64,000 nucleotides of DNA, taken from positions 53,641-117,640 of the forward strand of contig FORK01000008.1 in the NCBI GenBank assembly GCA_900113995.1. The letters are read 5' to 3'. The notes beneath the pieces are model-generated. The model had not been told where the DNA came from and made no database searches. It was given only the letters and a program-made list of their open reading frames with translations. Below are positions 45,892 to 55,400 of the stretch, piece after piece. The position numbers were made by a program, and so were the translations under genes. This DNA is from Ruminococcaceae bacterium D5. GTDB lineage: Bacteria > Bacillota > Clostridia > Oscillospirales > Ruminococcaceae. The first letter of the stretch is position 1. Each line of letters opens with the position of its first letter.

Positions 45892-46770
45892 ATGACAAAA
45901 CAATACAAAGGAATCCTGCTGGTCATTCTTTCCGCCGTTCTGTTTGGCTGCATGCCGCTGATGGCAAAAACCATCTATGAAAACGGGGGAACTCCCGTGG
46001 GGTTGACGCTGCTGCGGAATTTTCTGGCGCTGCCCGCCCTTTGGGTCCTGATGCGGCGCGGAGGCGGAAAAACATCCCTCGGACGTGCCCAGATCTGTTC
46101 GATGCTTCTTCTTGCGCTCGGATACGCCGGCACGCCGATGCTGCTCTTTTCCTCATACCGGTCGATCTCCACCGGGATGGCGACAACGATTCACTTTGTC
46201 TACCCGATCTTTGTGCTGCTTGGCTGTGTCCTCTTCTGCCATGAGAAGCTCAGCCGAATCAAGGTGCTTTGCGTTTTCTTCTGCAGCTGCGGCATTCTGC
46301 TTTTCTATACGCCGGGTGATGCCGGCAATCTGATGGGGATGGCGCTGGCCTTTACGTCGGGAATTACCTATGCTTTCTACATCATTTATCTCGGTGCGAG
46401 CGGACTTTCCCGCATGGCCCCCTTCGCATTGGCATTTTGGGTTTCCTCCTTTTCGTCGGTGCTCCTTGCGGTTTATCTGGCGGCGACCGGCTCGCTCGCC
46501 ATCTCGATGACTCCCCTCGGCTGGGGAATGAGCCTGCTCTTCGCCCTTCTGATCGCGGTCGGCGCCAGTGTTTCCTTTCAGGTCGGCGTCAAAGAGGTGG
46601 GAGCCCAGAGAGCTGCGATTCTCTCCACCTTTGAGCCGATCACCAGCATTGTGGTTGGAATTCTCGCTTTTTCCGAACCGTTTGGCTTGAAAACCGCCTT
46701 GGGAGTTGTGTTGATTTTGGCGGCGGTTCTGATTTTGACGATCTTCGATCAGGAAAAGGCGGCTGCTTAA
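45892..46770 (+). CDS. EamA-family (DMT) transporter
   Basis: 292 residues, ten predicted helices as two EamA repeats (first GILLVILSAVLFGCMPLMAK, second MGMALAFTSGITYAFYIIYL). DMT exporters move metabolites such as amino acids or nucleosides. The ATG at 45892 follows AAAGGAATCAACCGCG. It is preceded by its own promoter and a structured leader, so its expression is probably ligand-controlled. It sits 230 bases after the creatininase gene but is not obviously in the sigma-54 unit. Confidence 0.9.
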   Translation: MTKQYKGILLVILSAVLFGCMPLMAKTIYENGGTPVGLTLLRNFLALPALWVLMRRGGGKTSLGRAQICSMLLLALGYAGTPMLLFSSYRSISTGMATTIHFVYPIFVLLGCVLFCHEKLSRIKVLCVFFCSCGILLFYTPGDAGNLMGMALAFTSGITYAFYIIYLGASGLSRMAPFALAFWVSSFSSVLLAVYLAATGSLAISMTPLGWGMSLLFALLIAVGASVSFQVGVKEVGAQRAAILSTFEPITSIVVGILAFSEPFGLKTALGVVLILAAVLILTIFDQEKAAA

Positions 46771-46817
46771 AAAGTTCCTCACCCTCATATGAATAGAAGG
46801 GAGAGGGGGCGGTTGCG

Positions 46818-47501
46818 GTGTTTCGTTGGGCAAGAGCCGGCAGGAGGTACGGCGCGCGGCTGCGGGCAGCGTTTTTTCTCCTGTTGCTGCTTGGCTGCTG
46901 CGCCGCAGTTGACGCGCATATCCGGCCGGTGATTCAGTCGATGGCGGCCTATCAGGCCAAGGTCTACGCGACGAGAATTCTCAACGAAGCGGTGGAAGCA
47001 CAGCTCGCGGGCGAATCCCCTTCCTATCGGGAATTGGTGAGCCTCTCGACCGGAGACGATGGTAAAATCAATGCGGTTCAGACCGACGTGGTGCGGCTGA
47101 ACCTGCTGAAAGCTGCGCTGACCAATGCGGCTACCGACCGGCTTGAAGAGCTTGAGCAGCAGACGGTTCTGGTCCCTCTCGGAACTCTTTTGGGCTGGCA
47201 GGTACTGTCAGGCCGTGGTCCGCTGGTGGAGTTTCGGCTCGTGCCCGCCGGGTATGTCCGCTCATCTCTCTCGCACCGTTTTGACGCCGCCGGCATCAAC
47301 CAAACCCGACATCAGATCATGCTGCGGCTCGATGCCAGTATCATTGCGGTTCTGCCAGGGTATACCACATCGACCGAGGTTTCCACCGACTTTCTCCTTG
47401 CCGAGACAGTGATCGTCGGCACTTCGCCCGATTCCTTCACTCAGGTTCTTACCGGGGATGATCAGAGCATTGACCAGCTGATTGCGGATTACGGCCGGTG
47501 A
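46818..47501 (+). CDS. yunB: Sporulation protein YunB
   Basis: 227 residues with one N-terminal transmembrane helix (about 16-34) and an outward domain. The run GWQVLSGRGPLVEFRLVPAG and the later FDAAGINQTRHQIMLRL match YunB, a mother-cell sporulation protein needed for normal spore formation in Bacillus. The GTG start at 46818 has AGGGAGAGGG a little far upstream. It is good evidence that the host makes spores. Confidence 0.85.
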   Translation: MFRWARAGRRYGARLRAAFFLLLLLGCCAAVDAHIRPVIQSMAAYQAKVYATRILNEAVEAQLAGESPSYRELVSLSTGDDGKINAVQTDVVRLNLLKAALTNAATDRLEELEQQTVLVPLGTLLGWQVLSGRGPLVEFRLVPAGYVRSSLSHRFDAAGINQTRHQIMLRLDASIIAVLPGYTTSTEVSTDFLLAETVIVGTSPDSFTQVLTGDDQSIDQLIADYGR

Positions 47502-47730
47502 GAAATATGTTTTGCTCTCCTGTTTGCCCATGGCGAGATCCTTGATCAATCAAAACCGCGCGGTGAACACGTAGGATGCACCGCCTCCTGAATCGGCGCG
47601 ATAGCTGGCGCTCTCAGGAGACGCCAAGCCCTTTTTCGCCTGTATTCAGCGTCTCTCTATCACGCGCGGCGGCCGCATGCGGGCCGGCGCCCCGGTAAGG
47701 CTGAAAAATCTCCCGTCACGCGGTAGCCGA
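47502..47730 (+). other. Hairpin-rich non-coding stretch ending at a terminator
   Basis: No gene. It can form GCGGTG/CACCGC (about 47559-47583) and CTCCTGA/TCAGGAG (about 47585-47621), and ends at a strong rightward terminator 230 bases after yunB. Either a long 3' UTR or a small RNA. Confidence 0.4.
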
Positions 47731-47769
47731 AGGCAGGCGGCTGAAAGCCGCCTGCCTTTCCGTTTTTTT
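47731..47769 (+). terminator. Rightward terminator
   Basis: AGGCAGGCGGC, loop TGAAA, GCCGCCTGCCT, then TTCCGTTTTTTT. The T-run is only on the plus strand. Confidence 0.85.
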
Positions 47770-47941
47770 AAACGAATCGCCTCAATGAGTCCATCGACGA
47801 GGCTTTTAGGATCAGTCCGATGTTTTTGCGCTTGATTTTGCCATTAAGGGTGCCCCTGAATGCCGCTCTGAACCGTATTGTTTCCCATATAACGGGGATG
47901 TATAAGTCGCCGCTGAGGCAAAAGAAGCGAGCCGTGCTCAT
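47768..47941 (-). CDS. Possible small protein coupled to the OYE reductase (57 aa)
   Basis: A 57-codon frame begins at ATG 47941, overlapping the stop of the reductase gene as ATGA, and ends at 47768. The product is basic (IRFRAAFRGTLNGKIKRKN) and matches no family I know. The overlap is suggestive of coupling, but no other evidence supports it; it could be chance. Confidence 0.25.
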   Translation of the reverse strand: MSTARFFCLSGDLYIPVIWETIRFRAAFRGTLNGKIKRKNIGLILKASSMDSLRRFV

Positions 47942-49014
47942 CCCCTGAGGACGCTGCGGCGCAGCGCCGCCGGACAGCGGTCGGGATCAATCCTCCATTG
48001 ACAGTCGGCGCAGCCGTAGCAGCGGTCGATCGTGCCCTCATCGCCGGAGGACGCCTTCCGCGCCCAGTGGGGGTCGGCCAGAATTCCCCGACCGACAGCG
48101 GCAAAGTCGCAGAAACCGTTTTGGATCAGGTATTGCGCCTGACCGGGCGTGCGGATCTCATTTGAGAGGATCACCGGCACCGGAGAGAGGCGTGCGAGCT
48201 TTGCGCTGTGGTAAACGACGGTATTGCAGGGAAAGTCAGGAGGAATCGAGGGGTCGGCCGCGGGCATCACTGTGCCACGGGAGAAGTGGATCAGGTCCAG
48301 AGGAGCCTTGACGATCTCAAGCAGGTTTTCCTGCGCGGTAGAAAAATCGGGCATGTTGCAGCCGATGCGCACAGAAAGAAGCATCTGATCCCCGACCTCT
48401 TTTCGAATTGCCGCAAGCGTCTCGGTCACGATGCGTGTCCGCCCCTGTGCGCTGCCGCCCGCATAGCGGTCGGTACGCTGGTTGCTTACCGCGTCGAGGA
48501 AGCGGCAGTTGAAATAGCCATGCGTTGCATGCAGCTCAATTCCATCGAAGCCGGCCTTCATTGCGCGCAGGGCGGCAGCGGCGTGCAGGGCTTCAATTTC
48601 CTGGATTTCCTCTATGGTTGCGGCGCGCGAGAGGCGGGTAGTGTCAAAATATTCGGGGGAGGGACCCAGCGCAATCGAAGAAGGATCGCGGGAACAAAGT
48701 CCGGCATAGCAGAGCTGGATCATTGCCGCCGCTCCGGTTTCATGGATCGCTTCGGCAAGCCTGCGCATTCCATCGATCTGCTCATCGCACCAAAGCCCGA
48801 GCATATTGGTATGCAGTTTCGCATTTTCTGCCACTGCTGTTGCCTCCACAACCACTAAGCCGGTCGAGGAGGCGGCGTCGCGGTAATGCTCAATGGAGCG
48901 GTCGGTCACCCGGCCGTCGCGGCTGTTAAGGGTATAGCGCACCATGGGGGGCATGACAATTCGGTTGGGGAAGGACCATCTGCCAATCACCATTGGGCTG
49001 AAAAGAGTGTTCAT
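47938..49014 (-). CDS. NADH:flavin oxidoreductase (Old Yellow Enzyme family)
   Basis: 358 residues, FMN TIM barrel. N-terminal FPNRIVMPPMVRY, the substrate pair in GFDGIELHATHGYF (family HxxH/N region), the NQRTDRYAGGS loop and GRGILADPHWARKA are present. The C-terminal CYGCADCQW cysteines resemble the 4Fe-4S site of the larger 2,4-dienoyl-CoA reductase type, but the pyridine-nucleotide domain is absent. Reduces activated C=C bonds; substrate unknown. AAAGGAGAGG precedes ATG 49014. Confidence 0.87.
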   Translation of the reverse strand: MNTLFSPMVIGRWSFPNRIVMPPMVRYTLNSRDGRVTDRSIEHYRDAASSTGLVVVEATAVAENAKLHTNMLGLWCDEQIDGMRRLAEAIHETGAAAMIQLCYAGLCSRDPSSIALGPSPEYFDTTRLSRAATIEEIQEIEALHAAAALRAMKAGFDGIELHATHGYFNCRFLDAVSNQRTDRYAGGSAQGRTRIVTETLAAIRKEVGDQMLLSVRIGCNMPDFSTAQENLLEIVKAPLDLIHFSRGTVMPAADPSIPPDFPCNTVVYHSAKLARLSPVPVILSNEIRTPGQAQYLIQNGFCDFAAVGRGILADPHWARKASSGDEGTIDRCYGCADCQWRIDPDRCPAALRRSVLRG

Positions 49015-49243
49015 CCAATCCTCTCCTTTGCGGGCGTGCCGCGGTTAGTGTCCTTATTATAACAGAGTCCGCCAAATTTGGAAACGCCATCCGTTCTGTG
49101 AGGAAGAATCAGGAAGATTTACTCGGAAAATTTCCCCGAACGGGAGAATGGAATTATTTCACAGAGCTTTGCGCAGGGAAGATATGATAAAATCGAAGGA
49201 AAGGAGGATGCAAAAACACAAGAAGAAAAAGGAGATGATTGAG

Positions 49244-50008
49244 ATGCTTCTCAAAAAAGGAATTTTCATGACAGCCGCAGCCCTGACGGCCAGCTGCTTT
49301 TTGAGCCTTGGTGTCTCGGCGGCCGGGGAAATGACGGGGAGGGTGACGACAAAAACCAGCCCACTGACCGTACGGGCATCGGCCTCCATCGAGGCGCAGA
49401 AGCTGGGAAGCCTTGCGCGGGGAAGCACGGTGACGCTGCTTTCCCGCACTGGGGACTGGTGGCATGTGGAATATGCGGCGGGAAAGACCGGCTACTGCCA
49501 CGCCGGATACATCACCGTTTTAGAGAATGTCGGGAAGCGCCCTGCCGTTTCTCTGGCGGTCCCGGACTACAAGCAATACGATTCCCGCTGGGCGGAAGTG
49601 TTGGTGGGCGGTTCCGGGCAGACGATGAAGAGGATCGGCTGCACCACCTCTGCACTGGCCGATACCGAGAGCTACCGTACCGGCAGCACCATTACCCCGG
49701 CACAGATGGAAAATAAGCTCGCCTACACCAAGGGCGGCGCGGTCTATTGGCCGGACCATTACCAGAGCGATACCTCATCTGACTATCTGTCCGTCATTCT
49801 GCAAAATCTCAAGAACGGAAAACCTACCATCGTGGGTGCAAAAAACTCCTCGGGGAAAGCGCATTGGGTGGTGGTAACCGGTTACGACGGTGGAGAGAAG
49901 CTGAGCGCTTCCGGATTTTCCATCAACGATCCGGGGTCAGGCAGCAGGAGCCGTCTCTCGGACCTCTTTGCAGATTATCCCAGTTTTTATAAGCTCGAAT
50001 ACTATTGA
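49244..50008 (+). CDS. Secreted SH3b + C39-like peptidase-fold protein
   Basis: 255 residues if started at ATG 49244 (site AAGGAG, spacing 9), giving a clean signal peptide MLLKKGIFMTAAALTASCF ending VSAAG. Earlier in-frame starts at 49208 and 49232 are possible but have poorer spacing. An SH3b domain (about 25-80, TVRASASIEAQKLGSL and TGYCHAGYI) is followed by a C39-like domain with Cys in RIGCTTSALAD, His in KAHWVVVTGYD and Asp/Asn in INDPG. Likely a cell-wall-associated cysteine peptidase or amidase. Confidence 0.85.
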   Translation: MLLKKGIFMTAAALTASCFLSLGVSAAGEMTGRVTTKTSPLTVRASASIEAQKLGSLARGSTVTLLSRTGDWWHVEYAAGKTGYCHAGYITVLENVGKRPAVSLAVPDYKQYDSRWAEVLVGGSGQTMKRIGCTTSALADTESYRTGSTITPAQMENKLAYTKGGAVYWPDHYQSDTSSDYLSVILQNLKNGKPTIVGAKNSSGKAHWVVVTGYDGGEKLSASGFSINDPGSGSRSRLSDLFADYPSFYKLEYY

Positions 50009-50017
50009 GAACCGACC

Positions 50018-50045
50018 GCCCCCGCCGGATGCATCCGGAGGGGGC
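50018..50045 (+). terminator. Hairpin after the secreted peptidase-like gene
   Basis: GCCCCC (50018-50023), CCGGATGCATCCGG core palindrome (50025-50038), GGGGGC (50040-50045). No T-run follows. Confidence 0.55.
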
Positions 50046-50219
50046 ACTGCATCTGGAGGAATTTTGACCGCTCTCAGGAGATTCATTTGGAGAGAATTCG
50101 GAAGAATAGAGCAGAAGGAAAAAGAGAGAGCAAGGATTATGAAAGGAACAGCCACTTTTTGAAGATAATCAGGAAAAAACTCTAAAATCCCCGGAATTTT
50201 CGGAAAAACAGCGAAACGA

Positions 50220-50247
50220 TTGACAAATATCTACAATGTGTTATAGT
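50220..50247 (+). promoter_or_regulatory. potABCD promoter
   Basis: Consensus TTGACA (50220-50225), 16-base spacer, TATAGT (50242-50247). Confidence 0.75.
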
Positions 50248-50253
50248 AATAGC

Positions 50254-50426
50254 TGTGTCTGGCATCTGGACAATCATAACACAGTGTCGTATGTACCGAC
50301 TAACATTCCGGATCAGAAAACGGGATAGGAAAAAACCTTTTGCGGGTAGCGGTATGAAAAGGGCTGTGGGTCGTACTGGCGGGAAAGCTGCCACAGGACT
50401 TCAAATCCGCAAAGGGGGATGCATTT
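50254..50426 (+). other. potABCD leader
   Basis: About 170 transcribed, untranslated bases. Possible pairing of TGTGG (about 50365) with CCACA (about 50391). No known riboswitch class recognised. Confidence 0.35.
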
Positions 50427-51536
50427 ATGGAAAATTTAATCGTCCTTCGGGACATCGCCGTGGATTTTGACGGAGAACGGGTTCTCAACTCGATCAATCT
50501 TGAAATCCGCGACAAGGAGTTTATCACACTGTTGGGCCCCTCGGGATGCGGCAAAACCACAACCCTGAGGATCATCGGCGGATTCGTCGAGGCCACCGCG
50601 GGTGATATTTTTTTTGACGGTGTTCGTATCAACGATCTGCCGCCTTATAAGCGTCAGGTGAACACCGTATTCCAAAGGTATGCGCTTTTTCCGCACCTGA
50701 ATGTCTTCGAGAACGTGGAGTTCGGCCTCAAGATCAAGCGGGTGCCGGAATCGGAAGGCTCCGCCAATCTAATCAAAATTCCGGAGGCTGAGCGCCGGGC
50801 GATGGTCAAGGAAATGCTCGAGCTCGTCGGACTCAAGGGCTTTGAGCGCCGCAATATCAACCAGCTTTCAGGCGGCCAGCAGCAGCGCGTTGCCATTGCC
50901 CGGGCGCTGGTCTGTCATCCGCGGGTCCTGCTGCTGGACGAGCCTCTCGGTGCGCTCGATCTCAAGCTGCGCAAGGAAATGCAGATTGAGCTCAAGCGGA
51001 TTCAGCAGTCGACGGGCATCACCTTCGTCTATGTCACCCACGATCAGGAGGAAGCTCTGACCATGTCCGACCGTGTGGTGGTGATGCAGGGCGGGAATAT
51101 TCTCCAGATCGGTACGCCGCAGGATATTTACAATGAACCCATCAACGCTTTTGTCGCCGACTTTATCGGAGAAAGCAATATTGTCGAGGGAGTCATGCGG
51201 CGCGATTACTATGTGGAATTTGCGGGCCGCGGCTTTGATTGTGTTGACTTCGGCTTTGACCCCGACCAGCGGGTGGATGTGGTGATCCGGCCCGAGGATA
51301 TTGACATCGTCCCCGCGGAGGAGGGGATGTGGACCGGCGTGGTCGAATCGGTCGTATTCAAGGGGGTCCACTACGAGATCGCCGTCGAGGGATGCGGACA
51401 TCACTGGATTATTCATTCCACCGACTACTGCGAGCCGGGAAACTTTGTCGGCATGAAGCTCACCCCGGATGACATCCATATTATGGACCGTGAACTGGCG
51501 GAGGAACAGGAGGCGGAAGGTGCCGATGAAGCGTAA
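50427..51536 (+). CDS. potA: Spermidine/putrescine ABC transporter ATPase
   Basis: 369 residues. Walker [10 protein letters not shown], signature QLSGGQQQR, Walker [12 protein letters not shown], then a C-terminal TOBE domain (about 285-360). An insert around residues 105-115 ([17 protein letters not shown]) lengthens the helical subdomain. It energises polyamine import with PotB, PotC and PotD. Overlaps potB by 11 bases. Confidence 0.93.
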   Translation: MENLIVLRDIAVDFDGERVLNSINLEIRDKEFITLLGPSGCGKTTTLRIIGGFVEATAGDIFFDGVRINDLPPYKRQVNTVFQRYALFPHLNVFENVEFGLKIKRVPESEGSANLIKIPEAERRAMVKEMLELVGLKGFERRNINQLSGGQQQRVAIARALVCHPRVLLLDEPLGALDLKLRKEMQIELKRIQQSTGITFVYVTHDQEEALTMSDRVVVMQGGNILQIGTPQDIYNEPINAFVADFIGESNIVEGVMRRDYYVEFAGRGFDCVDFGFDPDQRVDVVIRPEDIDIVPAEEGMWTGVVESVVFKGVHYEIAVEGCGHHWIIHSTDYCEPGNFVGMKLTPDDIHIMDRELAEEQEAEGADEA

Positions 51537-52353
51537 TCATGCGGAAACTGTCCTTACCTCCGTCCCGTACCTCATCTGGATGGTGGTTTTTACCGTCATA
51601 CCCTTGCTGCTTGTGACCTACTTCGCCTTTACCGACGAGACGGGCGCCTTTACCATGGCAAATCTTTCGGCGGTTCGCGAGTATGTGGCGGTTATTTTCC
51701 GGTCGATCTGGCTGGCTTTCATCGCCACGATGCTCTGTCTCCTGATCGCTTATCCGCTCTCGTATATCATCTCGCGGGCGCCCCAGCGCCGGCAGCGGAC
51801 CTATCTGCTCCTGGTCATGCTGCCAATGTGGATCAATTTTCTGCTGCGCACCTACGCATGGATGACCCTGCTCGAGAACACCGGGATCATCAACCGGCTG
51901 CTCGGCATTTTCGGAATCGGCCCGCTGTCGATGATCAACACGCAGGGGGCGGTGGTGCTCGGCATGGTCTACAACTACCTGCCGTTCATGATTCTGCCAC
52001 TCTACTCGGTGATGACCAAAATTGAAAACAGCCTGATCGAGGCGGCGCAGGATCTCGGCGCTCCGCGCTCCACTGTTTTTTCCTCGGTGGTGCTGCCCCT
52101 TTCGATGCCCGGCGTCATGACCGGCATCACGATGGTCTTTGTTCCGGCTGTTTCTACCTTTATCATCTCCCGGATGCTCGGCGGCGGCTCAAACATGATG
52201 ATCGGCGACCTGATTGAGCTGCAGTTCCTCGGCAACGCCTATAACCCGAACCTCGGCGCAGCGATCTCGCTCGGATTGATGATTCTCATCCTGTTCTGTA
52301 TGAGCATGCTTAACCAGCTCAACGAGGAGGATAAGGAGGGAATGATCATATGA
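51526..52353 (+). CDS. potB: Spermidine/putrescine ABC transporter permease PotB
   Basis: 275 residues, six helices. The EAA loop [20 protein letters not shown], which docks on PotA, is clear. I start at ATG 51526 (MKRNHAE) just after an AGG-rich site; the frame is open 57 bases earlier inside potA. Overlaps potC by ATGA. Confidence 0.92.
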   Translation: MKRNHAETVLTSVPYLIWMVVFTVIPLLLVTYFAFTDETGAFTMANLSAVREYVAVIFRSIWLAFIATMLCLLIAYPLSYIISRAPQRRQRTYLLLVMLPMWINFLLRTYAWMTLLENTGIINRLLGIFGIGPLSMINTQGAVVLGMVYNYLPFMILPLYSVMTKIENSLIEAAQDLGAPRSTVFSSVVLPLSMPGVMTGITMVFVPAVSTFIISRMLGGGSNMMIGDLIELQFLGNAYNPNLGAAISLGLMILILFCMSMLNQLNEEDKEGMII

Positions 52354-53156
52354 AAAAGCGTTCCTGGGTTAACACCGGCTATATTGGGCTGGTAATGGCT
52401 TTCCTCTATGCGCCGATTATCGTGATGGCGGTCTTTTCGTTTAATGAATCAAAGTCCCGCGCCCTCTGGACAGGCTTTACCCTCGACTGGTATAAAAAGC
52501 TCTTCACCAATGAGGTGATTCTCTCGTCCCTCGGCCACACGCTGCTGATTGCCATTATTTCCGCCGTGATTGCAACGGCGATCGGTACGCTGGCCGCGAT
52601 CGGCATCAACGCCATGGGGCGCTGGATGAAGTCTCTGGTGCTCAATACCACCTATATGCCGATCATCAATCCCGAGATCGTCACCGGCGTTTCGCTGATG
52701 CTTCTTTTTGTCTTTATCCGGGACCGGATGGGGATTCCGCTGGAAATGGGGTTCCTGACCCTGATTCTCGCGCATATCACCTTCTCGATCCCCTATGTGA
52801 TCCTGAACGTCATCCCAAAGCTGCGGCAGATGGATAAGAATATTTATGATGCGGCCCTTGATCTCGGCTGTAATCCGGCGATGGCCTTTCTGAAGGTTGT
52901 GATTCCCGAGATTATGCCCGGGGTCATCTCGGGCTTTCTGATGTCCTTTACCTTCTCGCTCGATGATTTCATCATCAGCTACTTTGTCTCAGGACCGACC
53001 TTCTCGACCCTGCCGATCACCATCTATGCGATGACCCGCAAAAAGGTCTCCCCGGAGATCAATGCTCTTTCAACCATCGTTTTTCTTGTGGTGCTCGGGG
53101 TGCTCACCCTGTCGAATTATATGGAAGCCAAACGTGAGGCAAAAACCTCCTATTGA
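52350..53156 (+). CDS. potC: Spermidine/putrescine ABC transporter permease PotC
   Basis: 268 residues, six helices. EAA loop IYDAALDLGCNPAMAFLKVV and the following FSLDDFIISYFVSGP are typical of PotC. Coupled to potB by ATGA. Confidence 0.92.
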   Translation: MKKRSWVNTGYIGLVMAFLYAPIIVMAVFSFNESKSRALWTGFTLDWYKKLFTNEVILSSLGHTLLIAIISAVIATAIGTLAAIGINAMGRWMKSLVLNTTYMPIINPEIVTGVSLMLLFVFIRDRMGIPLEMGFLTLILAHITFSIPYVILNVIPKLRQMDKNIYDAALDLGCNPAMAFLKVVIPEIMPGVISGFLMSFTFSLDDFIISYFVSGPTFSTLPITIYAMTRKKVSPEINALSTIVFLVVLGVLTLSNYMEAKREAKTSY

Positions 53157-53166
53157 CGGTAAAAAA

Positions 53167-53182
53167 CCCGCCGTCCGGCGGG
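53167..53182 (+). terminator. Hairpin between potC and potD
   Basis: CCCGCCG-TC-CGGCGGG with no T-run. It probably stabilises or meters the downstream message rather than ending it. Confidence 0.5.
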
Positions 53183-53202
53183 ATAGAAAAGGAGATAGAT
53201 AA

Positions 53203-54432
53203 ATGAAAAAAATTTTTGCGGCGGCTTTGGCCGCGGCGCTCGCCCTGCTGGGATCGGTTTCCGCCCTTGCCTTCGACCATCAGGCGATGTTTGAGGGAAT
53301 GGACACCGATTACTACACCCGTTTTCAGGGGCAGGACATCAGCATCAACGTCTATAACTGGGGGGAGTATATCTCCAACGGCGAGGATGATTCCCTCGAC
53401 GTCAACGCCGCATTTGAGGAGCTGACCGGCATTAAGGTCAACTATACCTTTTATGCGACAAATGAGGAGCTATACGCCAAACTGCGTGCCGGCGGTTCCA
53501 ACTATGATGTGATCATCCCCTCCGACTACATGATCGGCCGGATGGTCAAGGAGGATATGCTCGAGCCGCTCAATAAGGAGAACATTCCCAACCTGAAATA
53601 TATTGATCCCTCTCTTCTCGGGATGCCCTATGATCCCGATACCGCCTATTCGATCCCCTACACATGGGGAACGGTGGTACTGATCTATAACACCACCCTC
53701 GTTTCGCCCGACACCGATGTGGAAACCTGGGACCTGCTTTGGAACGAGGATTATAAGGGTAATATCCTGATGTTCAACAACCCCCGTGACGCCTATGGAA
53801 TCGCTCTGAAAAAGCTCGGATTTCCGCTGAATCCCGAGAATCAGGAACAGATCGATAAGGCGACCGCCCTGCTCAAAGAGCAGAAGCCTCTGGTACAGGC
53901 GTATGTGATGGATGAAATCTTCGACAAAATGGCCGCCGGAGAAGCTGCCGTTGCCCCTTATTACGCCGGCGATGCCCTGACTATGATCGATGACAACCCC
54001 GATCTGGCCGCCTCCTTCCCGCGCGAAGGGACCAATATCTTTGTCGACGGCATGTGCATCCCCAAGGGGGCCAAGCAGAAGGAAGCCGCCGAAATGTATA
54101 TCAACTTTATGTGCGAGCCTGAGGTGGGTGCGGCAAACTGCGAATATATCGGATATTCCACCCCCAACACCGCCTCGCTGGAACTGCTCGACGCGGAGAT
54201 TACCTCCAATCCCACCGCTTATCCCTCGCAGGAGGTCATCTCCAATGCAACCTATTTCTCCGCGCTGTCCGACGACCTCAATAAGGCGCTGGATGCAGGC
54301 TGGAAAGAGCTGCTCGCGGATGATGAGAGCTTCACCTTCTGGCTGGTGCCCGCTCTTCTGCTGGTCGCAGTGATCGCCAGCGTCGCCGTTGTGGTGCGCA
54401 GGGCAAGAAAAAAGAAGCGGGAGAGCTATTAA
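53203..54432 (+). CDS. potD: Spermidine/putrescine-binding protein with C-terminal membrane anchor
   Basis: 409 residues. Sec signal peptide (MKKIFAAALAAALALLGSVS) without a lipobox, then the PotD fold: NVYNWGEYISNGEDD, DVIIPSDYMIGRM, YSIPYTWGTVVLIYN. Unlike most Gram-positive PotD lipoproteins, it ends in a hydrophobic helix (about 379-398) and a basic tail RRARKKKRESY, so it is held by a C-terminal transmembrane anchor. GAAAAGGAG precedes the ATG. Confidence 0.92.
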   Translation: MKKIFAAALAAALALLGSVSALAFDHQAMFEGMDTDYYTRFQGQDISINVYNWGEYISNGEDDSLDVNAAFEELTGIKVNYTFYATNEELYAKLRAGGSNYDVIIPSDYMIGRMVKEDMLEPLNKENIPNLKYIDPSLLGMPYDPDTAYSIPYTWGTVVLIYNTTLVSPDTDVETWDLLWNEDYKGNILMFNNPRDAYGIALKKLGFPLNPENQEQIDKATALLKEQKPLVQAYVMDEIFDKMAAGEAAVAPYYAGDALTMIDDNPDLAASFPREGTNIFVDGMCIPKGAKQKEAAEMYINFMCEPEVGAANCEYIGYSTPNTASLELLDAEITSNPTAYPSQEVISNATYFSALSDDLNKALDAGWKELLADDESFTFWLVPALLLVAVIASVAVVVRRARKKKRESY

Positions 54433-54451
54433 AAACGGCTTCTTATGGCAG

Positions 54452-54478
54452 GCACCCGGATGCAAAGCATCCGGGTGC
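54452..54478 (+). terminator. Terminator of potABCD
   Basis: GCACCCGGATGC, loop AAA, GCATCCGGGTGC: perfect 12-bp stem. The following T-run is weak. Confidence 0.7.
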
Positions 54479-54531
54479 TGTGCTTTGTGCCGGTAGAGGC
54501 TTTAACTGCCGGAAACAGGCACACCATTCTA

Positions 54532-55398
54532 TTATGATTTCCTTTTGATTCGGGCAATCCAGGAGGACATTTTGCTTTTACCGTCAAAGGCGGCGCCGAA
54601 ATTCTCATAGGAAGCTTCGCCTGTTCGAATCAGCGTTTCAGTCCCGCTGTAACGTCCATCCTCCGAGTGATAGCTCGAAAGGACATATTTCCCGATCAGC
54701 TCGAAGGTACCGCGCATGGCGCCGAGCGCCGGGTTGTGGGATTCCCAGAGCAGGGTGCCCGGATGGGAGGACGTATGAATCGTGTAATCATTGGTAAAGC
54801 GAAGGGGAGAGGCGGTGCGGACTTCCATCCACCCGCCGAGGGTCCAGTGCCCCCTTTCGCGGATCAGCTCAACCTCGCCGGAAAGAGGAAAGCTTTGCCC
54901 ATGCGCGTCGAAATAGGTGCCCTCTGCACGCCATCTGCCCGATTCGAAGAGGTAGCTGTGAAAGGTTTCTCCCGGATAGGTCATAGGGATATAGCGGATG
55001 CCGTTGACACATTGTTCACAATCGGTATCAGCGAATCCGAGGCGCCGGTAAACCGGAACAGCATAGGGGGAGGAATGCACCGTCAGCCGCTGTCCCGCAT
55101 ATTCATTCAGGACTGCCTGGAAGAGCGCCCTTCCGATTCCCTGACGGTGGAACCGCTCCGCCACAAAGAAAAGGGAGATGTGCCCGTTTGGGGCCATGGC
55201 GAGCATTCCGGCCAATCCGCCCCGCAGAAAGGCGCCAAACATTTGTAGACTGTGAATCCGCGCCTCCCTGTCGAGGTAGCCCAGAAATTCCCGCACCCCT
55301 TCCTCGGAGTATTCAGGGGCCTCAAATCCGAGAAAAACCTCACGTGCCAGCTGCAGCGCCTCAATCCTTTCACTGTCCCGCAGAATTCTGATTTCCAT
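54532..55398 (-). CDS. GNAT acetyltransferase fused to a beta-rich C-terminal domain
   Basis: 288 residues from ATG 55398 (site GGGAGAGG). Residues 1-140 are a GNAT domain with acetyl-CoA loop RFHRQGIGRALF and VYRRLGF. Residues about 150-288 form a second domain with alternating beta-type sequence (WRAEGTYFDAHGQSFPLSGE, YSGTETLIRTGEASYENFGA) resembling lipocalin-like/DUF1579 folds. A GNAT normally stops near 150 residues. It lies 2 bases after the sugar-type acetyltransferase gene, so is co-translated. Acceptor unknown. Confidence 0.78.
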   Translation of the reverse strand: MEIRILRDSERIEALQLAREVFLGFEAPEYSEEGVREFLGYLDREARIHSLQMFGAFLRGGLAGMLAMAPNGHISLFFVAERFHRQGIGRALFQAVLNEYAGQRLTVHSSPYAVPVYRRLGFADTDCEQCVNGIRYIPMTYPGETFHSYLFESGRWRAEGTYFDAHGQSFPLSGEVELIRERGHWTLGGWMEVRTASPLRFTNDYTIHTSSHPGTLLWESHNPALGAMRGTFELIGKYVLSSYHSEDGRYSGTETLIRTGEASYENFGAAFDGKSKMSSWIARIKRKS

Positions 55399-55400
55399 TG

